Counted from the stretch's first letter, positions 22,290 through 34,748 are shown. The stretch is DNA of 64,000 nucleotides from Sipunculus nudus (GCA_026874595.1 CM049307.1:34638862-34702861); one strand, 5' to 3'. Numbers and translations are program-made. The notes: generated by a model from the sequence alone, not told the origin.

Positions 22290-22816
22290 AGCTCAGCTGA
22301 CTTTAAGTCTTCTGAGCTATTGTCGTGGTCCATTGTCCGTCGTCCGTCTGTCCGGATGTCTGTCCGTAAGACTGGGACGTTTCGACACCCTTGGACCTAC
22401 GAATCTGAAATTCGGCATACAGTTAGATGTCCCCTAAATCTCCTACCATGCCGAAAATTGGGTCAATAGGACTTTGTTCCTCAGAGATATTAAGGAAAAA
22501 CCTCAATTTTTTATTAGAAATATATTTTCACACTTCAGGACTGCCTAATATAAAAACCACTCATCTGGTTTTCTTCATATTTACCATTATATTCCTCTAT
22601 ATAGTACCTATGTACATGCCAGATATTAAGTCAGTATTATATAATTTAAAAAAGTTATTGGCCCAAACATAATGGACTTTGTAAAAAAATCAGGAAGATA
22701 TTTGGTCACTTAAGACCAAAAGTGTTAAAGGTAGGGACTCTTTTCCAGTAATACAACTTTAATTAATCAAAATTTTATTGTATACCAAAAATTAGATCAA
22801 AATCTTTTAAATTTTT

Positions 22817-24725
22817 AGCTCAGCTGACTATAAGTCATCTGAGCTATAGTCGTGGTCCATTGTCCGTCGTCCCTCTGTCTGTCCGTCCGTCCGTCCGTCA
22901 GTCCGTCCGTCCGTCCGTCCATCCGTAGATGTGGCACGTTTTGAAACCGTAAGACTTAGGAATCCAAAATTCAGCATAATGTTAGATGTCCCCAAGATCT
23001 CCTACCAAGCCGAAAACTGGGTCTTTGCGACTTCGTTCCTTTGAGAAATTAAGGAAAAACCTCAATTTTTTATTAAAATCCTATTTTCACACTTCAGGAC
23101 TGCCTTATATCAAAACCACTCATCTGTTTTTCCTCATATTTACCATAAATATTCCTCTATATAGTTCCTATGTACATGCCAGAAATTAAGTCTGTAAAGT
23201 ATAGATTCTTTAAGTTATGGGCCCAAACATAATGGACTTTGTAAAAAATCAGGAAAAATAATAACTCACTTAACATGAAAAATTTTGAAACTAGAGTCAA
23301 TTTTATCAACTATATAACTATGTTTAATTAAGATTCAATTGTTTACCCAAAATTAGATCTGAATTTTGTAAATTTTTTAAGTTATTAGCATAAAAAAAAA
23401 TCAGTACCTTAAATTTTGCCCAACTTTGACCATGGCACATTTTTTTCCTGTAAGCACCATTGATTTAATTTTTACAGCATGTAAACATAAATATTTAGTT
23501 TGTCTAAATCTGAAAATTAAAGCTTGAAAATTAAGCTAGTTATTGATTTTTTTTCTGTAGTCACTTGCTTTGATTACAGATGCAGGGTCCCACTCCAGGT
23601 CACTGGAAGTCAGCTATGCCAGGGTTTCCGATTTGTTTCAGTCACTGGGGGAGATCCCCTGCTGTGACAGGTGTACAGTTATTCTCATATCACCACCCCA
23701 ATCACCCCCCCCCCCCCCCCCCCCCCGGCAAACCCACCAAGTGTTATGCAGTAATTGTTATTGTTTTCACTGTATTTCCTTAATTGTAATGCTGTTTCCA
23801 CTCCGATATGCAAAAACTTTCCTTGAAAAAATAATTCAAGGTGTAATCCAGAAGATGCAATGTTGTGTAATGTAGCATTTTTAAAGAAATCAATTTTCTT
23901 TTAAATGATTTTAACAAATATAAATTAACCCATCAGTATGCTTAAATTATTATAAAATATGAAGCACATTATGGATAAATAAAGACACAATTAAAAATTG
24001 TGAAATCTAAATCAAGTATTATTTTTAGATATTTATTGTTTTTACAGATTTAAAAGATATATTTTTGTGGTAAAAAATAAATAAACATTTGTATGCATGA
24101 TGTGGTGTTATCTGACAAGATTGAGATTTTATGATGATGCAATTGAGAGTTATGAATCAACTTTTATATTCAGATATATATGTTATATTGGAAATGTATA
24201 GAAATATTAACTTAATTTAGAAAATAATTGATGTGATAAAAAATCAGGATTTAATACAAACGTTTGTTCATTATTTTCCTGCCTCAGCAGAATTTGAGAT
24301 CAGGCTTTGTTTGCCCTGTTTTATGTTGTTAATTAGCTATATTTCAACTGTATACATTTCATAAAAAAAATACATATATATTTAATAATATATATTATAC
24401 AAAAAAATAGATTCAATTGAACAAATGTGTAAACTACTGAAATGTCAACAGTTAATCGAAAAAACCAACTAATGATCATGGTAATAGTACAGATCATTTG
24501 TTCACAAACTGCTCACATGCTTTAGTTTAAACATTAGGAAACACATGGTCAGGTCACAAAATATTATTTGCAACAATTTCTTGCTCATCAATACAAACCA
24601 ATCATATAAACCAACCATGGCCTTTATTACCTCTTCCTCTTACACTTTATCTCCATTAGATATTATTTTAGATTTTTACCTTCAAGGTTAACGTCAGCTG
24701 AGCACAGTGACCCATAGGTCCCTTG
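22817..24725 (+). mobile_element. Nested family A element, 1.9 kb
   Basis: Begins AGCTCAGCTGACTATAAGTC after a T-run and ends CAGCTGAGCACAGTGACCC, ATAGGTCCCTTG before a T-run. After the start comes a (CCGT)n block at about 22,880-22,920. It is collinear over its whole length with 36,509-38,390. The flanks AAAATCTTTTAAATTTTT and TTTTAAATATTGGCAAAA join to give the uninterrupted sequence at 60,710-60,745, which fixes both ends. Confidence 0.85.
23706..23726 (+). repeat. Poly-C tract in family A
   Basis: About 21 C in the context CACCCCAATCA...GGCAAACCCA. The homologous position at 37,377-37,397 and 47,558-47,569 also carries a C-tract of different length, so the tract has expanded at one consensus site. 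Confidence 0.9.
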
Positions 24726-25969
24726 TTTTAAATATTGGCAAAAATATAAAATTGCTACCTTAAATTTTGCCAAACTTTGGCCACGGCACGTTTTTTTTCC
24801 TGTAAGTACTGTGGATTTAACTTTCACAGCATGTATACATAAGGATTTAATCTGTTAAAATCTGAAATTTGAAAATAAAAGCTGCAAAATTAGGCTAGTT
24901 ATTGAATTTTTTGGAGGCTCTTGTTGTATTCCCTTACATTGTCAAGCAGTCCACTTTGATGACTGTAGGTCATTCAGTGCACATCTCTATGCTCCCCAGG
25001 CTGTTGGCATAATTTTAGATGTCCCCAAAATCTCCTACCATACCGAAAATTGGGTCATTAGGACTTCGTTCCTTCGAGATATTAAGGAAAATACTCCATT
25101 GTTACACTTCAAGGCTGCCTAATATCAAAACCACTGATCTGTTTTTGATCGTATTTAGTATTCACTTTCTTTCATACATTTTCTATGAACAAACCAAAAA
25201 TTAGGTCAGTATTGGGTATTATTTTGAAGTTATGGGCCAAAACATAATGCAATTTTTAAAAAAATCAGGAAATATATTTACTCACCTAAAATGAGAATTG
25301 CTGAACCTAGAGACTTTTTTTCAGGAGTATAACTTTATTTAATCAAGATTCAATTGTTTACCCAAAATTAGATCTGAATTTTGCAAATTTTTCAAGTTAT
25401 AAGCATAAATAAAAAATCAATACCTTAAATTTTGTCCAACTTTGACACTGTTGATTTAATTTTCACAGCATATATACATAAGGATTTAATCTTTTAAAAT
25501 CTGAAATTTCAAAGAAATTGATTGGAAAGAATGGCTTTTATTCATGTTTTCATACACCATGTCAAGTGTTGTTTACATCTAGCCCACCTAGTAGTACAGC
25601 CTTCACTTGCATTATGTAACCCACCCCAGGCAGCTTGCCTTGGGTCAGCCTGGCCACTACCAGCAGGCTTCCCCTCTTCCCTGCACTCCACCCCCCCCCC
25701 CCCAGATGGTGCCTAAACTAAATGAATGTTATTATTTTCTGTATTTGATTCATTCTTATTCAAGGCTATGCTACATTTTAGATTTTGTATTGTACCACCA
25801 GGGTTAAAATGATTAAAGTGTACATTTAATGGTGTCCACAAAGTGGTGTATTGCTATGAAAGTGTGGATGTTCATCAGATAAGTAATTCCTTACTTCAGA
25901 AGAGTAAAAACTTCACCACTTGTGAAATTGACTATTAATTCCAGTAATAAATTAAAACTGGGATAGTAA

Positions 25970-27163
25970 TTGTATCCGCCAAAACAGAGTTTAGCGGATA
26001 CTATGTTTTCAGTTGCACACTGCCGCAGCCACCGCCGCCACGTAGGTGTCCGGAGAACTCCTCCGTAACCGCTGGGCGGAATTTTACAAAACCTGGGATT
26101 ATGTTCGGGTCACATGTGAACTACTGCACCCTGATTTTGTTTTGACCTCTGACCTTTCCTCTGCGCTCTGCGTCCGTTTGTGCATCTGTTTCCACACATA
26201 AACCCACATATCTCGGGAACCGTATGACGGATCAGGAAAATTTTTTTAGCACAAATGTAGCCCTTGGAGAGCTTTATAACATACACAAAAAATGGTGGCG
26301 CCACCTGCAACCATGTTTGCACAGTGTGCATCTGTTCGTCTGCCTTGGGTTAAAGCCACTCATATCTCTGCAGTGATTTGACTAATTCAGCTGAAATTTG
26401 GCATGCTTATACATCCTGGATAGCTTTTCTGATTTTATGACAGGTGGCACCACCTACATTCCCGTTTACGCTGCCAACATCCAAGCTCATATCTCGGGAA
26501 CCGTTTGACCGATTTGGCCAAAATTTTGCATGTGTATAGATCTCACATAGCATATCATATGCAAAACTGGTGGCGCCACCTGCAGCCATTTTTGCACAGC
26601 TCCCGTCTGTTTGTCTGCCATGGGATAAAATCACTCATATCTAGGCAGTGGTTTGACATATCTGCCTAAAATTTTGCAGGTTTATACATCCCCGACAGCT
26701 CTCTTGATTTTAAGACAGGTGGCGCCACCTGCATTCTAGTTTATGCAGCAGACATCCAAGCTCATAACTTGGGAACCATTTGACCGATTGGGCCAAAATT
26801 TTGCTTGTGTATAGTTCTCACATAGCTCTTTATCATACTCCACACTGGTGGCGCCACCTTCAACCATTTTTGCACAGCGTCCAACTGTTTTTCTGCCACG
26901 GGCTAAAATCACTCATAAACATTTAGTGGTTTGACTTATATGCCTCAAATTTTGCATATGTATACAACTTGGACAGCTTTCTGGATTTTGTGGTAGGTGG
27001 CGCAACCTACATACACCATTTGGCTGCAGACATCCATGCTAATATGCAACACTTCACTCTATTTCCCCTTGCCACTCAATCCATGCCTCACTTCACCCGT
27101 TCCACTCTGATTTAGGCGGATACACGTAGTCGCTTGTCATCTTATTAGTAACCCGTATTCTAG
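25970..27163 (+). mobile_element. Family C element, 1.2 kb
   Basis: Starts TTGTATCCGCCAAAACAGAG and ends 'CCCGTATTCTAG'. The terminal hairpin is disrupted here (GTAGTCGCTTGTCATCTTAT). Internal units have GGTGGCGCCACC at 26,293, 26,570, 26,717 and 26,846. The site without the insertion is at about 61,995 (GATAGTAATTAGCACAATG), showing insertion at AA|TT. Confidence 0.85.
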
Positions 27164-28555
27164 TTAACACAATGATGTTGTTTGTCCCTCATTCAACCAA
27201 CAGTGTGTATACTTTATTTGAAAAGATGTTTTATTTTATCAAATTTACTTTTATTTTATTTTGGTGAATAAGATTAAGCATGTACTGAAAACTCCAAGGT
27301 GCAAAACTTTTTAATAGTGATTCAAGGAATATTCTTTTAGATGCCATGTTGTGGCATTATTTTCTTTTAAATTCAGTTTAAACATTTATGCTTTAAAAAT
27401 AATAAAGTATATGTGTATGCATTATATGACCTAATATGATTGCAACTTTTGCAAAAATTCTAATATTTTAACTTATAGTTTCAGTTTTTTACTCTGTATA
27501 TATAATGATTGCAACTTTTGCAACAATTCTAAAAATTTAATTTATATTTTCAGGTTTTTTTTATTAAAAATTTATAAAACATGTAAATAAAAAAATGATA
27601 AAAACTTCTTAATGGAAAAGTGGATATGCTTAAAAAAATTTGCTTATATATAAATTTAAATGCATTATTTCCTTGAAAGTGAAATAAAGGTATTAGTTCA
27701 TTCCGTCCACTTGCCTGTCCATCTGTAAATTTTCATATGCATCACAGTATCTCAAAACCTTTACTGTTTTTCTTCATGACAGTCTTGTCAGAGTATTAGT
27801 TTGCAATCATATATTTAGAACTTTACTATAACCAAGTAGGAGGGCCCCTTTCCTCTTAGCTTTTCATATTCTTATATAAATGAAAAACATTACAATAGAT
27901 TATTTCTACATCCACCTTCGTGCTGCCCTCACTTTTCCCTTCTCCAAACCCCATCCCAAAGTCACCCTCAGTATTAGCAAGAACAAGATGAATCAGATAT
28001 ATTCATACTTTAATATTTTGTATAACTATTCGTCCATAGGTACCTATGTACATGCCAGAAATTATGTCAATATTGTGCAATATGTAGACATAGTGGGCAT
28101 CACAATAATGTACCTTGTCAAGACTAAGGAGATATTGTGTCATACAGTCACAAATTCATAAATCACTTCATCAGCATAGTTAATCATAACATCATATCTG
28201 TCAAATTGAAAGCTTGCAGACTAACATACACTTTAGATCCTTCAACAAATAGCCTTATCATCATTCTGCTACTGCCTATTACTGCTGTCATTGCATTCAT
28301 ATTTGCTCAAATATATCACAATTTTCAACCCCTTCTAAATAAATAAAAAATAAACCACTATATTTTACTCTTTTAATCCATCAGTCAGGTAATTTTTTTT
28401 TATCATTTACTCACATATTACATTACATCCCTTTATAATAGCCCAACATGTCCATGATATTCATAAGCTTTATCAACTCGATATAGTATCACAGTGGAGA
28501 AACATTTATAGTCCAATGACGATCAGCTGAGCGCCGTGACCCATGGGTCCCTTGT

Positions 28556-29297
28556 TTTAATTTAAAAAAATAAATGGATTAGAAAAAATTAACATCTGAT
28601 TGAAACATATTCATAAAGTGATCTGCTGTGTCCATCATCTCTCCGTTATCATTAAATATATATTAATTATGAAATGTTTCCTATAAGAACTGTTGAAATA
28701 ACTTTCATATGCTGTATGTGTATGGATTTAAGCTATTGAAGTCTAAAATATGGAAGCAACTTATATATTCAGTTGTGTAATATTGCAGATGTGAAACTTT
28801 AATCCCATGATTCAACCCGCCCCCCCCCTTCCCCCACACACACACACATGCACATACCACCATCACCAAGTCCTTGCATCTGTGGACTGGGGACATTAGT
28901 TATATTTCAGCTGTTTTTTATATTTACATTTTATAAAACAAAAATATACATATATTTAATAATATATATATTATAAAAATTAGGTCCAGTTGAACAAACG
29001 TGTTAACTACTAAACTGTGAACAATTTATCAAAGAGCAAACCAGTGATCATGGTAATAATATACATCTTACTGGCACAAACTGCTCACATGCTTCAATTT
29101 TAACATTAGGAAATGCATGGTTTGGTCACAAAATATTATTTGCAATAATTTCTTACTCATCAGTACAAACCAATAATGTCAACTAGGCATGGCCTATATT
29201 ACCTTTTCCTCCGAGACTTAATCTAGATTTGATATTATTTTAGATTTTTACCTTCAAGGTCAACTTTAGCTGAGCACAGTGACCCATTGGTCCCTTG
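28556..29297 (+). repeat. Family A 3' module
   Basis: Homologous to 24,240-24,725, 37,900-38,390 and 50,640-50,920/52,380-53,005: TACATATATATTTAATAATA, 'CACAAAATATTATTTGCAA.AATTTCTT.CTCATCA', ending GCTGAGCACAGTGACCCATT and GGTCCCTTG. Contains a C-tract next to a CACACA run (about 28,818-28,850). Confidence 0.75.
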
Positions 29298-29640
29298 TTT
29301 CAAGTTTTTACACATTTTTTTCTCCTTTTTCTTGGAACTTCAAAGATGCAGTTGTCCTTTGGCAGGGTGCAAATGGTAACCATTCAACCTAGAATCTTTT
29401 AATTTGACATCCAGTGAGGTCTATGAAAAATCTCCTTCGAAACCTGAAATAAGGTCTTCATTTCCCATATCCTTTGAGCTATAGGGCTTGTAAATATGCC
29501 TTAGTATAATTAGAAATTTGATACAAAACCTCCAGTTACTGAACAACTTATGCATTCATCACCATGATTCTTTGCATGCACATTCATCATGGAGTGTTTC
29601 ATCAATTCCTGCAGACTGGTGGCACCACCTGGATTTTTAA
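29298..29640 (+). repeat. Family E fragment
   Basis: Internal unit of family E: 'GGTAACCATTCAACCTAGAATCTTTTAATTTGACATCCAG', ATGAAAAATCTCCTTCGAAA, 'TCACCATGATTCTTTGCATG', GCAGACTGGTGGCACCACCT. Both family termini are missing. It runs to within 45 bases of the next exon. Confidence 0.7.
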
Positions 29641-29683
29641 AAATTTCTATGCTGTGATTTTGAACTGGATGTTTATATTTCAG

Positions 29684-29825
29684 AATGAAGACCATTAAGA
29701 GAAAGGGGAACATCAAGGGACTTGAGGAGAGTTCCAGTACACCACCTAAGAGGATAAAGACAGACACAAAGGGAGCAAGTACATCCAAAACGCTGCACAG
29801 TAAAGAAGAAATAAAAATACAAAAG
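29684..29825 (+). CDS. Exon: basic N-terminal or linker segment of KIF4-type CXC gene
   Basis: The acceptor is GTTTATATTTCAG|AATGAAG and the donor AAAAG|GTGAGG at 29,826. The frame starts one base into the exon at an ATG (29,685), giving 47 residues (MKTIKRKGNIKGLEESSSTP, then PKRIKTDTKGASTSKTLHSK, EEIKIQK). The exon ends at a codon boundary, in phase with the next exon. The peptide is Lys/Ser/Thr-rich with a PPKRIK cluster of nuclear-localisation type. It could be the true start, after a non-coding exon such as the one ending at 19,341. It could equally be an internal linker just before the cysteine-rich domain of a longer protein. The A before the ATG permits either. Exon status is well supported by both splice sites, the composition and the phase. 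Confidence 0.65.
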
Positions 29826-30543
29826 GTGAGGTAATGTGCATTTAATCTGCACCAGGTGAGAAAAGAAAACCCAACTCATGAACTCTTTAGAGAATAAGGA
29901 GTGTATAAAGTGCCCCCTGTTTAAGATGATATAACTTAGTCTCACATAACAAAAGTACTATAAAAACTGAAAAGCAGTCTGAGAATAGATACCACAAGAA
30001 TGTTCTGGATAACCAGATGCAGAAGATTAAAAGGATTATAATGAAACTGGTCAGTTTGGTTTCTTATATATAAAAAAAGTGTGTTTTAGTTCACTAGCTT
30101 GATGGTTGCATCACAGTTAAGCTTGCCCCTTCAGAACAAAGGTGCATTAATTAGGTTGCACCAGTGCAAATTGCAGTGGGTTGAAATTTCCATATTGTTC
30201 AGAAATACACTTTAAAGGTCCTCTAATTCAGGACAAACTAATGAACCAAGCCACAGTGGTAAAGAATCCCTAAAATAAATTTAATGGACTACTGCTTGGA
30301 TGTTGTGCTATAAAAAATTTGACAATTTTTCACAGCTTTTTGAGCGAATGAACATCAAGATCAAGAAGTCATATGATGATTTGTGTCATTTATGACTGGA
30401 ACAAAACCCTGACTTGAAACCAATGTACTGGGGATGAGAAATGATCCACATTCCTCATTGGTTAGACAAGTAAGCAACAATTCAGGGTCACCATCTGCTA
30501 CAGTGAAACCTGTGTAATAAGACCACCCATGGCACTTGCCAAA
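29826..30543. other. Intron, unique sequence
   Basis: Follows the donor at 29,826. No repeat terminus or further exon is recognised. Confidence 0.5.
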
Positions 30544-30775
30544 AGTTGACTATAAGTCATCTGAGCTACAATTGTGGCCCTTTGTCTGTCAGTCCGCCAG
30601 CTATCCAGCCTTTAACAGGGCACGTTTTGAAACCGTTGTACCTATACGAATCCAAAATTATGCATACAGTTAGATATTCCCAAAATCTCCTACCATATAG
30701 AAAACTGGGTCACTATAGGACTTCGTTCCTTTGAGATATCAAGGATATCAAGGAAAAACCTCTGTTTACCCAAGG
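30544..30775 (+). repeat. Family A 5' fragment
   Basis: 'GTTGACTATAAGTCATCTGAGCTACAATTGTGG', 'GGCACGTTTTGAAACCGTTGTACCTA', TTAGATATTCCCAAAATCTC and 'TTCGTTCCTTTGAGATATCAAGG', then an abrupt switch to unique CpG-rich DNA at about 30,775. Confidence 0.75.
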
Positions 30776-30779
30776 AGTT

Positions 30780-31040
30780 TACAGGACTGGAGTAACAACT
30801 GTCAGAAGCCCTGCCAGGTTGTGAGTGTCAGTCGTGCGCTAATTGCAATTAAGACATGATAAGCCCATTAACTCTATTGTACGCCTATTGTGCCGCGTCG
30901 TCAGGCGCAGCGGCGGCACGGCCTTTGATAAAGCGAGCCTGCTAGATGTTACTTCTGCGGTCAGCTGTAGCTCGCTGAAGCGGAGAGCGATATATCCAGT
31001 AACTGAGCAGTAAATCACTGGAATAACATTGACCGGAATT
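30780..31040 (+). promoter_or_regulatory. CpG-rich candidate promoter
   Basis: Contains 'TGTGCCGCGTCGTCAGGCGCAGCGGCGGCACGG', with CpG density far above background and no repeat homology in the window. It precedes an ATG-started frame with a strong donor. The inverted words GTGCCGC and GCGGCAC (about 30,890-30,919) could form a hairpin. Core promoter elements are not obvious. Confidence 0.4.
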
Positions 31041-31187
31041 ATGAATGCGCAAATGGTTTGTTTTGTCAAGAATTATGCGCAACAAATATATCTAGAGAGG
31101 TCTCGTGTTGAGGAATCACTTGACCAATTTTTGGATAGATGCGGACACTCTACATCAACTTATGCCGTGATTCATGACGGACGACTG
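31041..31187 (+). CDS. Candidate first coding exon, unknown protein
   Basis: ATG at 31,041 and an open frame of 49 codons to a consensus donor CGACTG|GTAAGT at 31,188, ending on a codon boundary. The peptide begins MNAQMVCFVKNYAQQIYLER and continues with SRVEESLDQFLDRCGHSTST and YAVIHDGRL. I do not recognise it. It looks helical with a regular charge pattern. Because it ends in phase 0, it could splice directly to the CXC exon at 34,749 as an alternative first exon, or belong to an unrelated gene. The candidate acceptor at 31,679 would instead add only four codons before a stop. Codon usage includes CpG codons, unlike the repeats around it. Confidence 0.4.
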
Positions 31188-31679
31188 GTAAGTGTAAACC
31201 TTACTTTCCCTGAATAACTTCGGAATTATAAAAAATTCCATCAGTTCCAACACTTCTGACTTATATTAATAATTGGCCATGTATTATAGTATTCTGACGA
31301 TAAAAAAAAATTTTTAGCTTATGCTCGGATGACTTTCATTTTGATGGATAACAGCATGCCATTGTCCGCTCTGTCACTGACGGCGTTGTTCTCGTATTAT
31401 CGCCCATATGTACCGCAGCAAGCTATAGCTCAGGCGTCATTAGCAACGAAACCTTCACACACGTTTCCCACACATATGGAAATATGGTGTTCAAACTTAT
31501 GATTGTTTAAAAAATTTATATTAAGTACTACCGGAGATAAATTTCGGGAGAAACTTACTCATCCCTGTCAAAATATTTATAAAAATACCGGTACTATAAA
31601 ATCCAGTAATTATTTTGTTAAACTGTGGAAACATTTTTATCGCATTGAGTTTTAATGTACACTTTTATTTGGAATTTCA

Positions 31680-31850
31680 GTGGGTCTCGCGTTAGTTCAC
31701 ATTGGTGGTCTCCGGGAACTAACGAGCTGTTCCGAAGTCACGCCGAAGGGTGGTCTCTCGCGCTGAATCAATTAGCGCCGGGCTTATCAGCGGCATCTCT
31801 GTGTGCCATTGAGCAGTGAGTTTTATGACCCCCGTCAGCAACATCCGACA
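31680..31850. other. Small CpG-rich island with inverted repeats
   Basis: Follows an acceptor-like GGAATTTCAG. GTTAGTTC at about 31,691 and GAACTAAC at about 31,716 are perfect inverted arms, and GGTCTC occurs three times. Two + frames are open for 30 to 45 codons. It could be an exon or a structured non-coding element. I cannot decide. Confidence 0.3.
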
Positions 31851-31859
31851 CGGCCAGAC

Positions 31860-34458
31860 TCTCACTTGATACTCCATCCCTGTAAACTCCTTGGTTTACC
31901 ATTAAAAACCCATTGTTACAATTCACGACTGAATAATATCAAAACCACTGATCTGATTTTGATCATATTTAGTATGCTTATTGTTCCACACATTTTCTAT
32001 GTACATCCCAAAAATTAGGTCAGTATTGCATAACATGTTGAAGTTATGGGCCTGAACATAATGCACCTTATAAAAGTCGAGAAATATATTTACTCAACAT
32101 AAGAATTGCTGAAGTTAGAAATTTTTTTTTCTGGGGTATAACTTTATTTAATCAAGATATACAATTGTGAATTTTGCAATTTTTAGCTCAGCTGACTATA
32201 AGTTATCTGAGCTATAGTTTTGGTCCATTGTCCGTTGTCCGTCCGTCTGTCTGTCCGTCCTTCCGTAGATGTGGCACGTTTTGAAACCGTAAGACCTAGG
32301 AATCCAAAATTCGGCATAATGTTAGATGTCCCCAAGATCTCCTACCAAGCCGAAAACTGGGCCTTTGCGACTTCGTTCCTTTGAGAAATTAAGGAAAAAC
32401 CTCAATTTTTTATTAAAAAATTATTTTTACACTTTAGGACTGCCTAATATCAAAACCACTCATCTGTTTTTCCTCATATTTGCCATAAATATTCCTCTAT
32501 ATAGTTCCTATGTACATGCCAGAAATTAGGTCTGTATTATATAATTTAAAAAAGTTATGGGCCCAAACATAATGCATTTTGTAAGAAATCAGGAAAGATA
32601 TTTGAACACTTAACACAAAACATGTTAAAGCTATGGACTTTTTCCAGTAATATAACTTTAAATAATCAAAATTAAATTGTATACCCAAAATTAGATCAAA
32701 ATCTTTTAAATTTTTAAAAATATTAACAAAAATAAAAATGGTACCTTAAATTTTGCCCAACTTTGGCCACGGCACAATTTTTTCCTCTAAGTACTGTGGA
32801 TGTTATTTTCACAGCATGTACACATAAGGATTAAATCTGTTAAAATCTTAAATATGAAAAATAAAAGCTTCAAAATTAGGCTAGTTATTGAATTTGTTTG
32901 GAGGCTCTTGTTGTATTCCCTTACATTGTCAAGCAGTCCACTGAGGTCACTCTAGGTCATTCAATGCAACTCTCTATGCTCCCCAGGCTGTTATGTAATC
33001 CAATCACTCCAGCAAGCCCTCTCTCTTGTTGAGCTTGATCAGGCTGCCAGCATAAATACCACAGGGAGCCTTTCTCTCCCCCCCCCACCCCATTCTGTTG
33101 ACAGACCTGTACTCTAAACAAGATGAATCTTATAATTTCAGCGATGAACAGTAACAACAGAGACCCCTCACTGAACCCACCGCTTCGTTACACAGGACTA
33201 ATATACAAGACAAAGCTGATAATTTTAATGTTAAAAAATTCTTTTTGTTGAGACTTGGACAATTTTTATTTTTTTTTAAAGAAAAAAATGTTCAGGAATT
33301 TCATACTAATATTCATATATGGTAAAATATTAGGACCTAATGAAAATGCTAACTGACAAGATTTAAGAAGATATAAATACTTTGTAGCATTTCGTTCATG
33401 TTTCTTAAAGTTGGTGGGGCATAGTTATCTAGTTTTTAAAATTAGAAATATTGGTCAAACTTTGTGGGATTAGTTTTTAACTCATATGGCCATATATTTA
33501 ACTTTTGAAAAATTAATTACCTTCACACATTATTTGTTTATGAAATGGAACTTTTATATGACACTTACCGTAAGCCCATTTTTTCCCTTGGTGCATCACT
33601 TAATGGTTTCAGGCCAAAGGTTTCATTTATTACACAGTCCATATGCTTTAGCTCATGTCCATTATTCTATAATTTACAGAGTTTCATTTAAGCTGGGCCA
33701 TTTTCTCTTAGCTTTTCAAATGTAATATACATGGAAAAACCATAAGAAACAAAAATATTTTGCAGTTACTAATATTTTCCAAAATTCAGCTCAGCGACGT
33801 GACCCATAGGTCCCTTGTTTTAAACTATTAGCATAAATAAAAAATCCATACCTTAAATTTGTCCAACTTTGGCCACAGCATGTTTTTTTCCATGTAAGCA
33901 CTGTTGATTTTAATTTTCACAGTATATTTACATGAGGATTTTTTCTTTAAAAATCTGACATTTCAAAGGAATTGTTTGAAAAGAGTAACATTTATTCAAG
34001 TTTTCATACACCATCATTTTGTTTACATCAAACCCACCTAGTACAGCCTTCACCTGCATTATGTAACCTACTCCAGGCATCTAAATTGCCCTTGCTCAGC
34101 TTGGCCACTATTGGCAGGCTTCTCCTCTGCCCTGCATTCCCCCCCCACCCCCCCCCCAGATGGTGCATAAACCAGATGAATGTTATAATTTTCTGTATTT
34201 GATTCATTCTTAATCGAGGATTTTGCTACATATTAGATTCTGTATTGTACACCAGGGTTACAGTGATCAAAGTGCACATTAATTGTGTCCACCAAGTGGT
34301 GTATTGCTGTGAAAGTGTGGATGTTCATCAGATAAAGAATTCCTTACTTCAGAAGATTTAAAACTTCACCAGGTGTGAAATTGAATATTAATTCCAGTAA
34401 TAAATTATAGCTGAGATAGTAATTAGCATAATGATATTGTTGACCCATGAGTCCCTTG
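31860..34458 (+). mobile_element. Family A element with nested family A copy
   Basis: The outer body is at 31,880-32,184 and resumes at 33,818 (CTATTAGCATAAATAAAAAA). It continues through 'GTACACCAGGGTTACAGTGATCAAAGTG' to a degraded end TTGACCCATGAGTCCCTTGTT at about 34,458. The 5' terminus of the outer copy is missing. The insertion at 32,185 lies inside TTTTGCAAATTTTTCAAG, judged from intact copies such as 42,768-42,785. Confidence 0.7.
32185..33817 (+). mobile_element. Nested family A element, 1.6 kb
   Basis: Begins AGCTCAGCTGACTATAAGTT after five T, then GTCCGTCCGTCTGTCTGTCC. It ends CAGCTCAGCGACGTGACCCA, TAGGTCCCTTG before a T-run. The internal open frame 32,326-32,529 is the recurrent family A frame. 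Confidence 0.8.
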
Positions 34459-34748
34459 TTGAAGTGTCACTTTATTTTCCAATGTTACCTACTATTGTGC
34501 ACATTTTATCACATGCAGTGAATGTGAAAAGGGCTCTTGTTGGGAATGAATGATGTCAGTGTGATACTTGATTAGCAGGGCACAAATCTTAACCAATGGA
34601 ACTATCATATTCAAACTTATTTCACACCCAAATTCTGGTAAACTCTTCTTACAAGTCACCTAAGATCAAAATTTATGTTTATCATAGTAAGATGTGAAGT
34701 GTGCTAATATTAATTGTTATTTAATCTCTAACAATATTTATCTAACAG
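34459..34748. other. Intron end, unique sequence
   Basis: A/T-rich, ending in the acceptor AATATTTATCTAACAG. No other feature is seen. Confidence 0.5.

Larger units (their letters stand above)
22290..28555 (+). mobile_element. Long family A element with two nested insertions
   Basis: The 5' end is GAGCTCAGCTGACTTTAAGT. The 3' end is GATCAGCTGAGCGCCGTGAC then CCATGGGTCCCTTGTTTT. Removing a second family A element (22,817-24,725) and a family C element (25,970-27,163) leaves about 3.16 kb that is collinear with 60,214-62,735. The subterminal motif AGCTCAGCTGA has its complement TCAGCTGAGC at the 3' end, followed by a perfect GACCCATGGGTC palindrome. It encodes no replication protein, so it is non-autonomous. 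Confidence 0.75.

Noticed and set aside
28817-28896. CACACA/C-tract region as a gene start on the minus strand (63 codons)
   Set aside because: The frame is built from a dinucleotide run and a homopolymer inside a family A module.
31680-31850. Second exon of the gene starting at 31,041
   Set aside because: With the acceptor at 31,679 the required phase gives only four codons before a stop. The other open frames are out of phase with the donor.
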